From positions 1 to 41,420 of the forward strand of contig NZ_LMSP01000029.1 in assembly GCF_001429545.1 (NCBI RefSeq): a DNA stretch of 41,420 nt. The letters are read 5' to 3'. Positions 15,866-25,411 of the stretch are shown in pieces. Origin of the DNA: Paenibacillus sp. Soil787. Its GTDB lineage: Bacteria; Bacillota; Bacilli; Paenibacillales; NBRC-103111. Every line of letters begins with the position of its first letter. Positions within the stretch are counted from its first letter, which is position 1. The translations under genes were made by a program, and so were the position numbers. The notes under the pieces are model-generated. The model did no database searches. It saw only the letters and a list, made by a program, of their open reading frames with translations, and had not been told where the DNA came from.

Positions 15866-17401
15866 ATGATAAAATATACGAATCCGGTAATTCCGGGATT
15901 TTATCCCGACCCAAGCATCTGCCGTGTGAAGGATGATTATTATTTGGTGACAAGCTCTTTTGCATATTCTCCTGGCGTCCCCATTTTTCACAGCAAGGAT
16001 CTTGTCCATTGGCGCCAGATCGGACATTGTCTTACCACCGAGCAGCAGTTGCCGCTAGGGAACGGTTGGCTCTCGGGAGGGATTTACGCTCCGACGATCC
16101 GGCATCACGACGGCTGGTTCTATATGGTGACGACGAATGTGAGCGGGGGAGGCAACTTCTTTGTTCGCAGCAAGCAGCCGGACGGTCCTTGGTCAGAGCC
16201 CATACCTGTCGCGCAGGAAGGCATCGATCCTTCCCTGTTGTTCGATGAGGACGGCAGGGTATACTTTCAATCCACTTGTTCCGGCGATGAAGGCTATGGC
16301 ATTTATCAATGCGAGATCGACATTTCTAGCGGAAGCCTGCTGACCGGGAGTCGTCTGATCTCGAAGGGCACAGGGGCGGCGCATCCGGAAGCGCCCCATC
16401 TATACAAGATCAACGGACTTTACTATTTGTTAATTGCCGAAGGCGGGACAGAATACGGCCATATGGTGACAATATCGAGAAGCAGCTCTCCCTATGGACC
16501 TTATGAATTATGTCCCCATAATCCGATCTTGTCCCACCGAAGCTTGAGCAGCAGCATCCATGCAACCGGACACGCAGATCTGGTACAGGCGCATGACGGG
16601 AGCTGGTGGGCGGTTTTCTTGGGCATCAGACCAGTCTCCTATCCCTACCGGCATCATTTGGGAAGAGAGACGTTTCTGGCGCCCGTGTCATGGACGGCTG
16701 ACGGTTGGCCGGTTATTGGCAATGGGGGACGTGTGGAAGCCATCATGGAGGCGCCCCAGTTGCCTTCATTCCGGTGGCCGACGAAGGGGGTCAGAGATGA
16801 TTTTCTGGATGCAACGCTAGGCTTCGAATGGGTGTTCCTGCGGAATCCGGATCCGGCAAGCCGGTCGCTGCACGAAAAATCGGGGCATCTTGTGTTGCGC
16901 GGAACCAAGACGTCGCTCAATGACTCCGGCGCCCCCGCATTTGTGGGCCGTCGTCTGTGCCATATGTCATGCAATATTGCCGCGGCATTGGATTTCGAGC
17001 CGGTCATCGAAGGCGAGGAAGCCGGAATTACCATATTTATGAACGATAATTATCATTATGATCTGGCAATAAAGCTCAAAGAAGGACGCAGGGTGGTCGT
17101 CTTCCGTCGAACCGTAGGATCATTGAGGACGGAGAGCACGCTGGAATGCGCAGCAGGTCCGATCGTGTTGAAGATTAAGGCTCAACCGGAATGGTTTACT
17201 TTCGCCATTCAGCAGGATCTATCGAATGTCATAGAAATTGGCTCCGGCGAAACGCATCTGCTCTCGACAGAGGTAGCAGGCGGCTTTACGGGAGTAATCA
17301 TTGCAATGTATGCAGTCTGCGAGACGGGGCAGGGTTCGCCTGCGCACTTTGATTGGTTCGATTATGAGCCATTGGCTGAAAAATTTCTTTTGGAGGCTTG
17401 A
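15866..17401 (+). CDS. GH43 beta-xylosidase / arabinofuranosidase
   Basis: A 511-residue cytoplasmic enzyme without signal peptide. The five-bladed propeller of GH43 (1-about 320) shows the catalytic base Asp15 (YPDPS), pKa modulator Asp121 (GIDPSLLFDEDG) and acid Glu175 (AHPEAPHLYK). FHSKDLVHW and SGGIYAPTIRH are family signatures. The C-terminal about 185 residues form a concanavalin-like beta-sandwich (GH43 C2 type, DFLDATLGFEWVFLRNP). Members cleave xylosyl or arabinosyl residues from xylo-oligosaccharides; the exact specificity cannot be read here. GGGAG precedes the start. The next gene (GH3) follows immediately, with its ribosome site inside the GH43 3' end, so the two are one operon under promoter A. 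Confidence 0.9.
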   Translation: MIKYTNPVIPGFYPDPSICRVKDDYYLVTSSFAYSPGVPIFHSKDLVHWRQIGHCLTTEQQLPLGNGWLSGGIYAPTIRHHDGWFYMVTTNVSGGGNFFVRSKQPDGPWSEPIPVAQEGIDPSLLFDEDGRVYFQSTCSGDEGYGIYQCEIDISSGSLLTGSRLISKGTGAAHPEAPHLYKINGLYYLLIAEGGTEYGHMVTISRSSSPYGPYELCPHNPILSHRSLSSSIHATGHADLVQAHDGSWWAVFLGIRPVSYPYRHHLGRETFLAPVSWTADGWPVIGNGGRVEAIMEAPQLPSFRWPTKGVRDDFLDATLGFEWVFLRNPDPASRSLHEKSGHLVLRGTKTSLNDSGAPAFVGRRLCHMSCNIAAALDFEPVIEGEEAGITIFMNDNYHYDLAIKLKEGRRVVVFRRTVGSLRTESTLECAAGPIVLKIKAQPEWFTFAIQQDLSNVIEIGSGETHLLSTEVAGGFTGVIIAMYAVCETGQGSPAHFDWFDYEPLAEKFLLEA

Positions 17402-17406
17402 GGAAA

Positions 17407-20208
17407 TTGAAGACGAATATAGAAGTATTGCCGTTTCAAAATCCCGAACTACCGATCCGAGACCGCGTCGCCGATCTCGTGTCCCGGTTTACCTTGGAGG
17501 AGAAAATCGGGCTCATGCCCCAATATCAAACCGCAGTTGAACGACTGGGGGTAAAACCTTACAAGCATGGTACGGAAGCTGCTCACGGGATCGCATGGCT
17601 CGGGGAGGCGACATCCTTCCCGCAACCGATCGGTCTTGGCTGTACGTGGAACCCGGAGTTGTTGGAGCGTATCGGATCCGCAATCGGCGACGAGGCCAGA
17701 GTATTTTATCAGCGTGATCCTGCGCGCAACGGGTTGACGTTATGGGCGCCGACCGTCGATATGGAGCGGGATCCGCTGTGGGGCAGGACAGAGGAGGCGT
17801 ACGGTGAGGATCCGCACTTGACGGGCGAGCTCACCACGGTCTCGTCAAGGGAATTCAGGGGCCGCATCCCGTTTACCGTAAAGCCATCGCGACATTGAAA
17901 CATTTCCTTGGCAACAACAACGAGAAGGATCGTTGCCGTTGCTCCGCCAGCATCGATCCGCGCAATATGAGGGAGTATTATTTGAAAGCGTTCGAGCCTG
18001 CCTTCCGCAAGGGAGGGGCGCTTTCCATGATGACGGCGTATAATTCCATCAACGGTACGCCTGCCATTCTCCATCCCGATGTGAATCAGGTGGTCAAAGG
18101 GGAGTGGGAGATGGATGGCTTTATCGTCAGCGATGCCGGTGACATGATCGGACTCGTGAAGGATCACCATTATTTCGAGACCTATAAAGAAGCCGTTGCG
18201 GCGTCGGTCAAGAGCGGGATTGACAGTATTACGGACGAAACCGACATGACTTGCGCGGCCATACGGGAGGCGCTCTCCGAAGGTCTGTTGGAGGAGGGCG
18301 ACTTGAACAGGGCTTTGACCAACACATTCCGGGTGCGGTTCCTGCTTGGCGAGTTCGATCCAGACGAATGCAATCCGTATGCAGGCTTGCCTGATGACAC
18401 GGTCTGCAAGCCGGAGCATGCAGCCCTTTCCCTGGAAGCGGCCCGGGAGTCCATCGTTCTGCTCAAGAATGAGCGTCAGATGCTTCCCCTTGACAGTAAC
18501 GCCGTGCAACGGGTCGCCGTAATCGGACCGCTCGGCGATGTGGTATTCCGCGATGGGTATTCCGGCACCTGTCCATATAAAGTCACTCCGCTGCAAGGCA
18601 TTCGGGCCAAAATGAAAGAGGGTTCCGTTGTTCATGTGAACGGAAGCGACCGTGTGCGCCTCCGTGCCGTTACGGGAAAATATGTGGGGGTTTCATCGGA
18701 TCCGGCGGAGAACAGCGCATTGAAAGCGGACCGGTTGGATGCAGGCTCGGCTGAGACGTTCCAGCTGGCAGACTGGGGCTTCGGAAGTGTGACACTCCAG
18801 GCTCTCTCCAACGGCAAATTCGTTACGACCGATGACGTAACTGTAACTGCGTCGGCAGATGAAGTTTACGGATGGTACGTCAAAGAAGAATTTCGTCCGG
18901 TCGGGGGGCCGGATGGCACGATGTTGCTCACAGCATGGAACGGAAGTCCCGTTTCACTTCCAGGCGAAGAAGCAGGTTGTTTCCGTATGGAGGTCATAAC
19001 CGACGGGCTGCAGGAAGCGATTGCAGCAGCTGAAGCATCGGAGGTTGCGGTTGTAGTTGTCGGGAACAACCCGCTGATCAACGGGAGGGAGACGAGTGAC
19101 AGACCGGACCTAACATTGGCCGACTCTCAGGAGAAGCTCATACAAGAAGTAAGCCGGGTGAATCCCAACACGATCGTTGTTGTCATCGGAAGTTATCCGT
19201 TTGCCATCAATGGGGTCGAAGAGAAGATTCCGGCTGTCCTATATTTGTCACATGCGGGGCAAGAGCTGGGGAACGCCTTGGCGGATGTATTGTTCGGCGA
19301 TTATAACCCGGCGGGTCGTTTGAATATGACCTGGTATCGATCCACAGATCAGCTTCCGGATATCATGGATTATGATATTCGGAAGGGGAAGCGCACCTAT
19401 CAATATTATGACGGCCAACCGCTGTACCCGTTCGGTTATGGATTGTCTTATACAACCTTCCGATATGATGGATTGAAAGCAACCCTGGAACGTGTCGGTT
19501 CGGGAATGGAACTCTCGGTCTGTGTGCAGATTGAGAATACAGGGGGCAGGGGCGGAGACGAGGTCGTTCAGCTGTACGTGCGGGCAGATTCCTCCCGTGT
19601 CCAAAGGCCGCTCAAAGAACTGAAGGGGTTCCGGCGCATCTATCTGGCTCCCTGCGAAAAGCGGATGATCAACTTTACGCTGCCGACATCCGATCATGGC
19701 ATTCTGGGATGTGACCAGGGACGCTTATTGCCTTGAGTCCGGCACCTATACGTTTATAATCGGCGGTTCGTCCCAGGATGTCCGTCTGGAGACGAAGCTG
19801 GTGATTGAAGGCGATACCGTGCCTCTTCGCGATTTGACGAAGATGACCCAAGCGATAAACTATGATGATTACGAGGGCGTCTATCTGGACGAATGCAAGG
19901 AAGAAGGATATGGTGTCAGGTTGTCGGGCGGGTCCGGCTGGCTGCGCTTCGATGACGTAGATTTCCGCGCCGGAATCGGCGGCTTCGAGGCCCGCTGTTC
20001 GTCTCCCAAGAGCGGCGGCAGAATAGAACTCAGACTGGATGCAGCGGACGGCCCGCTTCTCGGAACGTGTCACATTCCTGAGACCGGCGGGTTGCAAGTG
20101 TGGGAGACATTCGCCTGTAAGACGGACGTGGTTCAGGCAACCTGCTCGGTCTACCTGTGCCTGAATGGGGATATCGGCTTGAGCAGCTTCCGCTTTACCG
20201 TAAATTGA
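17407..20208 (+). pseudogene. GH3 beta-glycosidase with CBM6, two frameshifts
   Basis: One gene read in three pieces (17407-17838, about 17840-19694, 19696-20208); repaired it would encode about 933 residues. The first break is near 17838, where one G seems missing in ACGG; reading on gives LVKGIQGPHPVYRKAIATLKHF as expected. The second is near 19695, where an extra C separates LPTSD from MAFWDVTRD. Domains are the GH3 N-terminal barrel with nucleophile in FIVSDAGDM, the GH3 C-terminal sandwich holding a fascin-like beta-trefoil insert (RLRAVTGKYVGVSSDP onward), a fibronectin-III-like domain, and a C-terminal CBM6 (YEGVYLDECKEEGYGVRLSG to FRFTVN). It is probably a beta-xylosidase or beta-glucosidase. 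The start is probably TTG 17407 with GGAGG 10 bases upstream. The indels are either real inactivation or sequence errors. Confidence 0.85.
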
Positions 20209-20522
20209 AGAAATTATGAAAAAAGATGTCTAAATCGTGCTACTTTTATGACTTAAAAATCAAGGTTCTGTGGTTTAGTATGGTATATTATTGCATTAGA
20301 TGAATAGCACCAAGAAAACGGGAGTGTGAGTGGATTTATTTGCAAAGTGAAGAAGGGAAGGGGGCTTAGCATGCAGGTCGACTCATTGACCATGAACTTC
20401 GCCTCCCATAAAGTAAGCGGTTGCAAGTTGAGGGGCACCAACTATGGAGGATTTCGTTACAATTAAAACAAAATCAATGTGGGGGTTGTTAAGATGCTAA
20501 ATCAGTCAAACGGGGGAGTAAA
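20209..20522 (+). other. Promoter region and leader of the ABC transporter operon
   Basis: This gene-free gap holds promoter copy B (20226-20291). A leader of roughly 220 bases follows, ending in GGGGGAG just before the permease ATG. No terminator or recognised riboswitch is visible between the -10 box and the start. Confidence 0.5.
20226..20291 (+). promoter_or_regulatory. Shared activator-type promoter, copy B (before ABC transporter)
   Basis: ATGTCTAAATCGTGCTA at 20226 is followed by AAATCAAGG (20257-20265), and 20 bases later by -10 TATTAT (20286-20291). It matches copies A and C in both blocks and in spacing. Confidence 0.75.
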
Positions 20523-21479
20523 ATGAAGGCGGAACTGTACGATCAGACATATACCTCGGTAGCGAAGAAGCCGTTTCGGTTTAACGACAGGTATAAGTTA
20601 TTCCTCATGGCGTTTCCTTTTCTTGCGCTTGTCTTTTTGTTCTCTTATTTGCCGCTGTACGGATGGATCTATGCCTTTTACGACTACAGGCCCGGCATAC
20701 CGCTTTCCAAGACCGAGTTTATAGGCCTGCGCTGGTTTACGGCGATGGTGTCGAATCCGATACAGATTCAAGAAATCCTCAGGGTCTTACGAAACACGTT
20801 CGCAATGAGCGGACTTGGCATGCTTACATCGGTTCTGCCGGTCATCTTCGCGATTTTCCTGACGGAAATAAAGAACGCACCTTTTAAGAGAATCGTGCAG
20901 ACGCTTACAACGCTTCCGAACTTTATCAGTTGGGTATTAGTATACTCCTTCGCCTTCATGTTGTTTTCTGTTGACAACGGCTTCCTGAACAATTTACTCA
21001 GGAGCATGGATCTGATAGATAAGCCGCTGAATGTGCTGGCATCGAGCAACCATATTTGGCTAACCATGACATCGTGGGGAATATGGAAAGGACTTGGCTG
21101 GGGTGCAATCTTGTACATTGCTGCGATTACTGGAATCGATCAGGAATTGTACGAGGCGGCGAAAGTGGACGGGGCAAACCGGTACCAGTTGATGTGGCAT
21201 GTGACGGTTCCCGGGATTATACCGACATACTTCGTGCTGCTCATCTTGGGGATCGGAAATTTCATCAATAGTGGATTTGAGCAATATTTTATGTTCATGA
21301 ACGCGATTAACATGAGTCATATCGAGGTGCTTGATGTCTACGTATACAATGTAGGGGTGGCGAACTCCAACTTCGGGTTCGCGACAGCGATTAGTATTCT
21401 GAAATCGATTGTCAGCCTGATCTTACTGTTTGCAGCCAACAGCCTGTCCAAGCTGGTTCGCGGCGAAAGCGTCATCTGA
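20523..21479 (+). CDS. Sugar ABC transporter permease, LplB type
   Basis: A 318-residue inner-membrane subunit with six hydrophobic segments. It has the EAA loop (YEAAKVDGANRYQLMWHVTVPGI) that docks the ATPase. It belongs to the CUT1-like LplB group used by Paenibacillus for oligosaccharide uptake. It is the first gene of a three-gene unit with the YtcP-type permease (15-base gap) and a lipoprotein binding protein. No ATPase gene is present, which is normal for these systems, since a shared MsmX-type ATPase encoded elsewhere powers them. The ribosome site GGGGGAG is close to the ATG (4 bases). Confidence 0.9.
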   Translation: MKAELYDQTYTSVAKKPFRFNDRYKLFLMAFPFLALVFLFSYLPLYGWIYAFYDYRPGIPLSKTEFIGLRWFTAMVSNPIQIQEILRVLRNTFAMSGLGMLTSVLPVIFAIFLTEIKNAPFKRIVQTLTTLPNFISWVLVYSFAFMLFSVDNGFLNNLLRSMDLIDKPLNVLASSNHIWLTMTSWGIWKGLGWGAILYIAAITGIDQELYEAAKVDGANRYQLMWHVTVPGIIPTYFVLLILGIGNFINSGFEQYFMFMNAINMSHIEVLDVYVYNVGVANSNFGFATAISILKSIVSLILLFAANSLSKLVRGESVI

Positions 21480-21494
21480 GGAAGGAGAGCCGAC

Positions 21495-22382
21495 ATGTGG
21501 AAGAATAAGATTACAATGTTTGACGTGCTTAACTATACGTTTTTTGCCTTATTTACTTTTGCTTGCTTCTTTCCGTTCTATTATTTATTTATCAATACAA
21601 TCAGCAGTAACGACTTAAGCAGTAAAGGACTTATCTTGTTCTACCCCAAAGGATTTCATTTGTCCAACTATACACAAGTGTTCAATATTCCCGGACTGGC
21701 CACCGCAACGTTCATATCCGTTGCCCGCACTGTGATCGGCACGGTGCTTACCGTAGCAGCATCGGGTTTTCTCGGCTACTTGTTTTCGAAACCCCAAATG
21801 TGGGGGCGGAAATTCTGGTACCGATTCCTCGTTGTCACGATGTATTTTAATGCGGGTTTGATTCCCTGGTTTCTGGTCATGCGTAATCTCGGCATGACCA
21901 ACAATTTCTTAGCCTATGTGGTACCCGGCATTGTCGCTCCGTTTTTTATCATCCTTGTTAAAACGTTCATCGAATCGACGCCGATCGCTCTGCAGGAATC
22001 GGCGCAAATCGACGGAGCCGGCATCTTCACGATCTTCAGTAAGATCGTCATGCCTTTGGTCGTACCTGTTCTCGCAACGATTGCCATCTTCACGGCCATC
22101 GGCCAGTGGAACTCGTTCCAGGACACGTTGTTCCTGGTCACGAAATCGAAGCTGTTTACGCTGCAATTTCTCCTGTACCGCTATTTAAACGCTGCGACAT
22201 CGCTGGCAAATGTGATGAAATCCACCGGAGGAGCTCTCACTAATGATATGGCCAATGTGCAGACGGCTACTTCCATTCGGACGACGGTTTCGATGATTGT
22301 TGTCCTCCCGATATTGCTTGTCTATCCGTTCTTCCAACGATTCTTTGTCAAGGGCATGATGGTCGGTGCCGTGAAGGGGTAA
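21495..22382 (+). CDS. Sugar ABC transporter permease, YtcP type
   Basis: A 295-residue second permease of the same importer. It has six hydrophobic segments, the EAA loop (QESAQIDGAGIFTIFSKIVMPLVVP) and the conserved C-terminus FFQRFFVKGMMVGAVKG. AAGGAGA precedes the ATG. It pairs with the LplB-type subunit to form the channel. Confidence 0.9.
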   Translation: MWKNKITMFDVLNYTFFALFTFACFFPFYYLFINTISSNDLSSKGLILFYPKGFHLSNYTQVFNIPGLATATFISVARTVIGTVLTVAASGFLGYLFSKPQMWGRKFWYRFLVVTMYFNAGLIPWFLVMRNLGMTNNFLAYVVPGIVAPFFIILVKTFIESTPIALQESAQIDGAGIFTIFSKIVMPLVVPVLATIAIFTAIGQWNSFQDTLFLVTKSKLFTLQFLLYRYLNAATSLANVMKSTGGALTNDMANVQTATSIRTTVSMIVVLPILLVYPFFQRFFVKGMMVGAVKG

Positions 22383-22512
22383 ATGGAAGGTCTGTTAAGG
22401 AGGTGATGCAAGCCTGTAGGTAGATATGTCAAATGTGCGTCAGCATTATTTTCTTGGCAGCAATGAAAGTGAAGGTTTTGGCAGGTACATAACAAGGAGG
22501 GGTATTAGACAC

Positions 22513-24258
22513 ATGACAAAAAGAAAAACATGGACAGCGGCAGCTGTCTTGATGAGCGCCATGCTTGTACTTACGTCCGCTTGCAGCAGTTCCAAGGGAG
22601 GCAGCCCGTCAAGCAGCCCGTCAAGCAGCGCGGCAGTTGAAGCAATTACCGATTTTGCGAAGCAACCGGAAATCACGCTGGATGTATTCTCGAACCTGGC
22701 CAACTTTGAGGGGAATCAGCCGGGTTGGTTTGCAAAGCTGGTCAAAGATAAATTTAATATCAAATTAAACATTATCTCCGGCGGGCAGTCAAAGTTGAAT
22801 ACGTTGATGGCCGCAGGAGATTTAGGGGACATCGCTGTTGCGGTCAACTACGATGATCCCCTCAAAGCCGGTTTGCTGCTGGATTGGAAGAAAAACGGTC
22901 TGCTTGACAAATACGGCAAAGATATTCTGAAATATGCAGGCAAGTCCCTCGAAGCCAACAACAAGCAATACGGCGGCGGTACGGCGATTTACGGAGTTGG
23001 AAATAATATAGGCAGCGGCAACGGCCCGAGTGAAGGCTCCGATATGACGTTCGGTCCGATGCTTCGTTGGGACTTGTACCAGAAACTGGGGAATCCGGAA
23101 ATCAAGACGCTGGAAGACTATCTGCCCCTCCTTAAAAAAATGCAGGAGCTCAGTCCGAAGAGCGACTCCGGAAAGCCTGTGTATGGGTTTTCGCTGTGGT
23201 CTGATTGGGACAGTAATATGGCTTTGAACTCGAAGGTTATGGGCCAATTTTATGGCTATAATGAAGGGGATGGCTTCAATACGGCTGATTTGATGATGAC
23301 GAAAGCCAATGAAGCGAAATGGCAGGGTGTTCTCGACGACAACAGCTACTACCTGAGAGGCTTGAAGTTCTTCTATGAGGCGAATAAGATGGGGCTGCTT
23401 GATCCGGATTCTTTGACCCAGAAGTTTCCAGATGTGCTCAATAAGTACAAAGACGGACAAGTTCTCTTCGCGCAATTCCCTTGGCTTGTCGGTAACTACA
23501 ACAGCCCGGAGCACACCAATGATGGCAAAGGCTTCGCGTTCGTGCCATTCGCCGAAGAGCAAATGGCTTCTGTCGGATTTAATCCTTATGGCGGCCAATG
23601 GAATTGGACCATTGGCGCGAAGACCAAATATCCGGAGCGCGCAATGCAATTAATAAACTGGCTGTGCTCGCCGGAGGGCATTCAGGAAGCCATGTTGGGT
23701 CCGAAGGGCTTAATTTGGGATATCAAGGATGGCAAGCCGACCCTCACCGATTTCGGTTACAAAGCGGTCGTCAACGAGGTCAATATGCCTGAAGAATACG
23801 GCGGCGGGTTGTTCAAGGACGGAACAAACCAAATCAATAACGCAACGATCTCAAAGTCCATGATCAATCCGAATAGCGGGGAACCGTATGATTACACCAT
23901 GTGGACCTCCTATCTGAACCACAATCCGGATCCGGTCACGAAGAGCTGGCGGGAAACGATGGGTGCGCTGACGATGCACGACTACGTTGTCAAGAACAAC
24001 AAAGTGGCCGTACAACCTGCGTACTTGAGCGAACAAGCTGCGGTGCCGGAATCATCCGATGTCAAGCAGAAGAAAGCTGAGGTAGGCAAGGTCATTAAGG
24101 AATACTCCTGGAAGATAATGTTTGCGAAGAGCGATAGTGAGTATGACTCTCTGAAGCAGCAAATGATCTCGAAGGCCAAAGGCCTTGGCTATGACGAAGT
24201 TATTAAGTGGCAAGTCGGGAATTATGAAAAAACGGTCGGTGCGGCTTTGAAAAAGTAA
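22513..24258 (+). CDS. Sugar-binding lipoprotein of the ABC transporter
   Basis: A 581-residue extracellular solute-binding protein. The lipoprotein signal ends in LTSAC, so Cys24 would be lipidated, and is followed by a Ser/Pro linker made of a 12-base repeat. The mature part has the LplA/YtcQ-type size (usual range 500-580). The ATG at 22513 is chosen because AAGGAGG lies 12 bases upstream and the signal peptide begins there; the frame from 22426 adds 29 unlikely residues. The 130-base gap to the permease gene contains an unused AAGGAGGTGAT. The ligand is probably an oligosaccharide released by the neighbouring GH5, GH43 and GH3 enzymes (inference from context). Confidence 0.9.
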   Translation: MTKRKTWTAAAVLMSAMLVLTSACSSSKGGSPSSSPSSSAAVEAITDFAKQPEITLDVFSNLANFEGNQPGWFAKLVKDKFNIKLNIISGGQSKLNTLMAAGDLGDIAVAVNYDDPLKAGLLLDWKKNGLLDKYGKDILKYAGKSLEANNKQYGGGTAIYGVGNNIGSGNGPSEGSDMTFGPMLRWDLYQKLGNPEIKTLEDYLPLLKKMQELSPKSDSGKPVYGFSLWSDWDSNMALNSKVMGQFYGYNEGDGFNTADLMMTKANEAKWQGVLDDNSYYLRGLKFFYEANKMGLLDPDSLTQKFPDVLNKYKDGQVLFAQFPWLVGNYNSPEHTNDGKGFAFVPFAEEQMASVGFNPYGGQWNWTIGAKTKYPERAMQLINWLCSPEGIQEAMLGPKGLIWDIKDGKPTLTDFGYKAVVNEVNMPEEYGGGLFKDGTNQINNATISKSMINPNSGEPYDYTMWTSYLNHNPDPVTKSWRETMGALTMHDYVVKNNKVAVQPAYLSEQAAVPESSDVKQKKAEVGKVIKEYSWKIMFAKSDSEYDSLKQQMISKAKGLGYDEVIKWQVGNYEKTVGAALKK

Positions 24259-24283
24259 TCCCATATAAATGATTGTCCTTGCG

Positions 24284-24328
24284 AAAAAACCGCCCCTCCT
24301 CAGGTATGGAAAGGGGCGGTTTTTTTGT
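24284..24328 (+). terminator. Terminator of the ABC transporter operon
   Basis: AAAAAACCGCCCC pairs with GGGGCGGTTTTTT, with a 17-base loop and a T-run, 25 bases past the binding-protein stop. Confidence 0.9.
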
Positions 24329-24775
24329 TATATAAGAAAACCCCCAGTTCGACTGGGGGTTCCAGAAAGTTTATAGCTATGAGTGTTCATCCCTTGAACT
24401 TAATGATAAGGTGGAAGCCGGTCTGCCAACCGCTACCATCAATCATGGATAAAGTCGGTGCTTTATGTTTTACGGTACATCCTTCCCTCACCCAAAATAG
24501 CCTCGATAAGTTATCAGGAGAATAGAAGAGAGCAGAGCCGGCAGGGTCCAGTTATCGGAGAAAAGAACAATTCTGTATGAAATATCATATAGAATTGCGC
24601 TCGTTACTTCAATTTGTGCCATTGTGTATGAATTTTCATACAGAATTATGGAATTTAACGCATGAGGGATATTTCTGTATGATTTTTCGACTTCATCCTA
24701 CAGATCATGGATGGCTAACGATGAAAGAGCTGATCGACCCGTTTACCGGTGAGTCGGTGAAAAAGGGCAAGTAAA
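24329..24775. other. Gene-free mosaic with hairpin and TTCTGTATGAA repeats
   Basis: ACCCCCAGT (24340-24348) and ACTGGGGGT (24352-24360) form a tight 9-bp hairpin with a 3-base loop, similar to IS200/IS605-type end structures. No transposase is recognisable between here and 24775. TTCTGTATGAA-type dyads occupy 24568-24690 (listed separately). The short reading frames in this stretch are not convincing. Confidence 0.4.
24568..24690. repeat. TTCTGTATGAA palindromic repeats
   Basis: ATTCTGTATGA...TCATATAGAAT near 24568-24597 and TGTATGAATTTTCATACA within 24627-24650 are dyads with the same stem. A half site TTCTGTATGA follows near 24675. Spacing is about 55 and 45 bases, similar to the CCTGCA repeats at 9495-9616. 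This looks like another short palindromic intergenic repeat family. Confidence 0.5.
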
Positions 24776-24907
24776 GGGGCCCCTTTTCAGGGGCTGGCCC
24801 GAGGAACCCACGCGGTTGGCAGATCTTCAATGCGCCTTTGAGGCGCGTGCTAGTACCATGCCCTTATAGGGCTGAAGGAAGCCACCGGCTAAGCCGGTGG
24901 TTATGAC
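24775..24907 (+). ncRNA. IS200/IS605 right-end omega-RNA-like segment
   Basis: This is a GC-rich, highly structured stretch. It contains GGGGCCCC...GGGGCTGGCCC, ATGCGCCTTTGAGGCGC and CCCTTATAGGG. It ends with GAAGCCACCGGCT-A-AGCCGGTGGTTATGAC, a perfect 9-bp hairpin at 24882-24900. The GAAGCC-hairpin-GG end resembles right ends of tnpB-only IS605-family elements, where the TnpB guide RNA (omega RNA) is encoded. No tnpB gene remains upstream. The alternative is that the hairpin is only a terminator used as a group II intron insertion site. Confidence 0.5.
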
Positions 24908-25300
24908 GTGCGCCTCACAGTCTCACAATCTAAGTGGTTCAAATCCACTCGGTAACTTTACCCTTTAAAGTGCAGTAGCCGAAGCAGAAGTCCTAGCTCA
25001 TTATGAGAAGGACTGGCAGGGTGTCACTCACGAGGGTGAATCTGAAGGGCCTGCAGGCAAAGTCTAGCCCGGAATGCGGTGAACCAGAGGTGGCGGAGAT
25101 GTAGGGTGACTCGCCGTCAAAACGGGGAAACCTGTGCTGAATTAGTATAGCTTGCAGGAAAACACGAAAAGGGATATGACCTGCAAGACTCATCGACGTG
25201 ATTAGGGTCAGGATGGATGGAAGAGAATGTGTAGATGACCGAGGGAAGTCTCGTAGTTTCCTTGACGCAAACGCGAACAAGGTAGGGGAGGTATAACCAT
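24908..25300 (+). mobile_element. Group II intron 5' fragment (domain I part)
   Basis: It starts with GTGCG at 24908, the group II 5' splice consensus. Segments typical of bacterial intron domain I follow, such as AAGTGGTTCAAATCCACTC, GCAGTAGCCGAAGCAGAAGTCC, GAAGGGCCTGCAGGC and GTCGCCG-type structure. No reverse transcriptase frame, domain V or 3' end is present. Intron similarity stops near 25300, where a minus-strand signal-peptide sequence begins. The intron is therefore a truncated, immobile remnant. Confidence 0.6.
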
Positions 25301-25302
25301 AA

Positions 25303-25401
25303 AGGCGCTGATGCCGGCGTAATCCAACCGGAAATGACGATTCCTAACACTAAGGCTAAGGATAAGCAATAGATCCAGAATGACTTCATTTTCGAAAACA
25401 T
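25303..25401 (-). pseudogene. Signal-peptide start of a truncated secreted protein
   Basis: About 33 residues starting MFSKMKSFWIYCLSLALVLG and ending near TPASA form a clean Sec signal peptide (basic start, hydrophobic core, A-x-A site). The frame then runs into the antisense of the group II intron, so the mature protein is gone. No ribosome site is visible before either possible ATG (25401, 25389), so the 5' flank may also be rearranged. The original product cannot be identified. Confidence 0.5.
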
Positions 25402-25411
25402 TTGGATACCA

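Noticed and set aside
17709..18635. Long minus-strand reading frame (308 codons) opposite the GH3 gene
   Set aside because: The plus strand here encodes clear GH3 sequence with catalytic motifs; the antisense frame is a shadow of GC-rich codon usage and matches no family.
22822..23649. Minus-strand frame of 275 codons opposite the binding-protein gene
   Set aside because: It overlaps a well-supported lipoprotein gene, and there is no ribosome site or recognisable domain.
24568..24690. CRISPR-like or iteron repeats
   Set aside because: Units are palindromic and degenerate with only two to three copies, and no replication or cas genes are in the window.
24577..24774. 65-codon plus-strand frame before the omega-RNA-like segment
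   Set aside because: I considered it as a tnpB remnant, but no RuvC or zinc-ribbon motif is present and it overlaps the TTCTGTATGAA palindromes.
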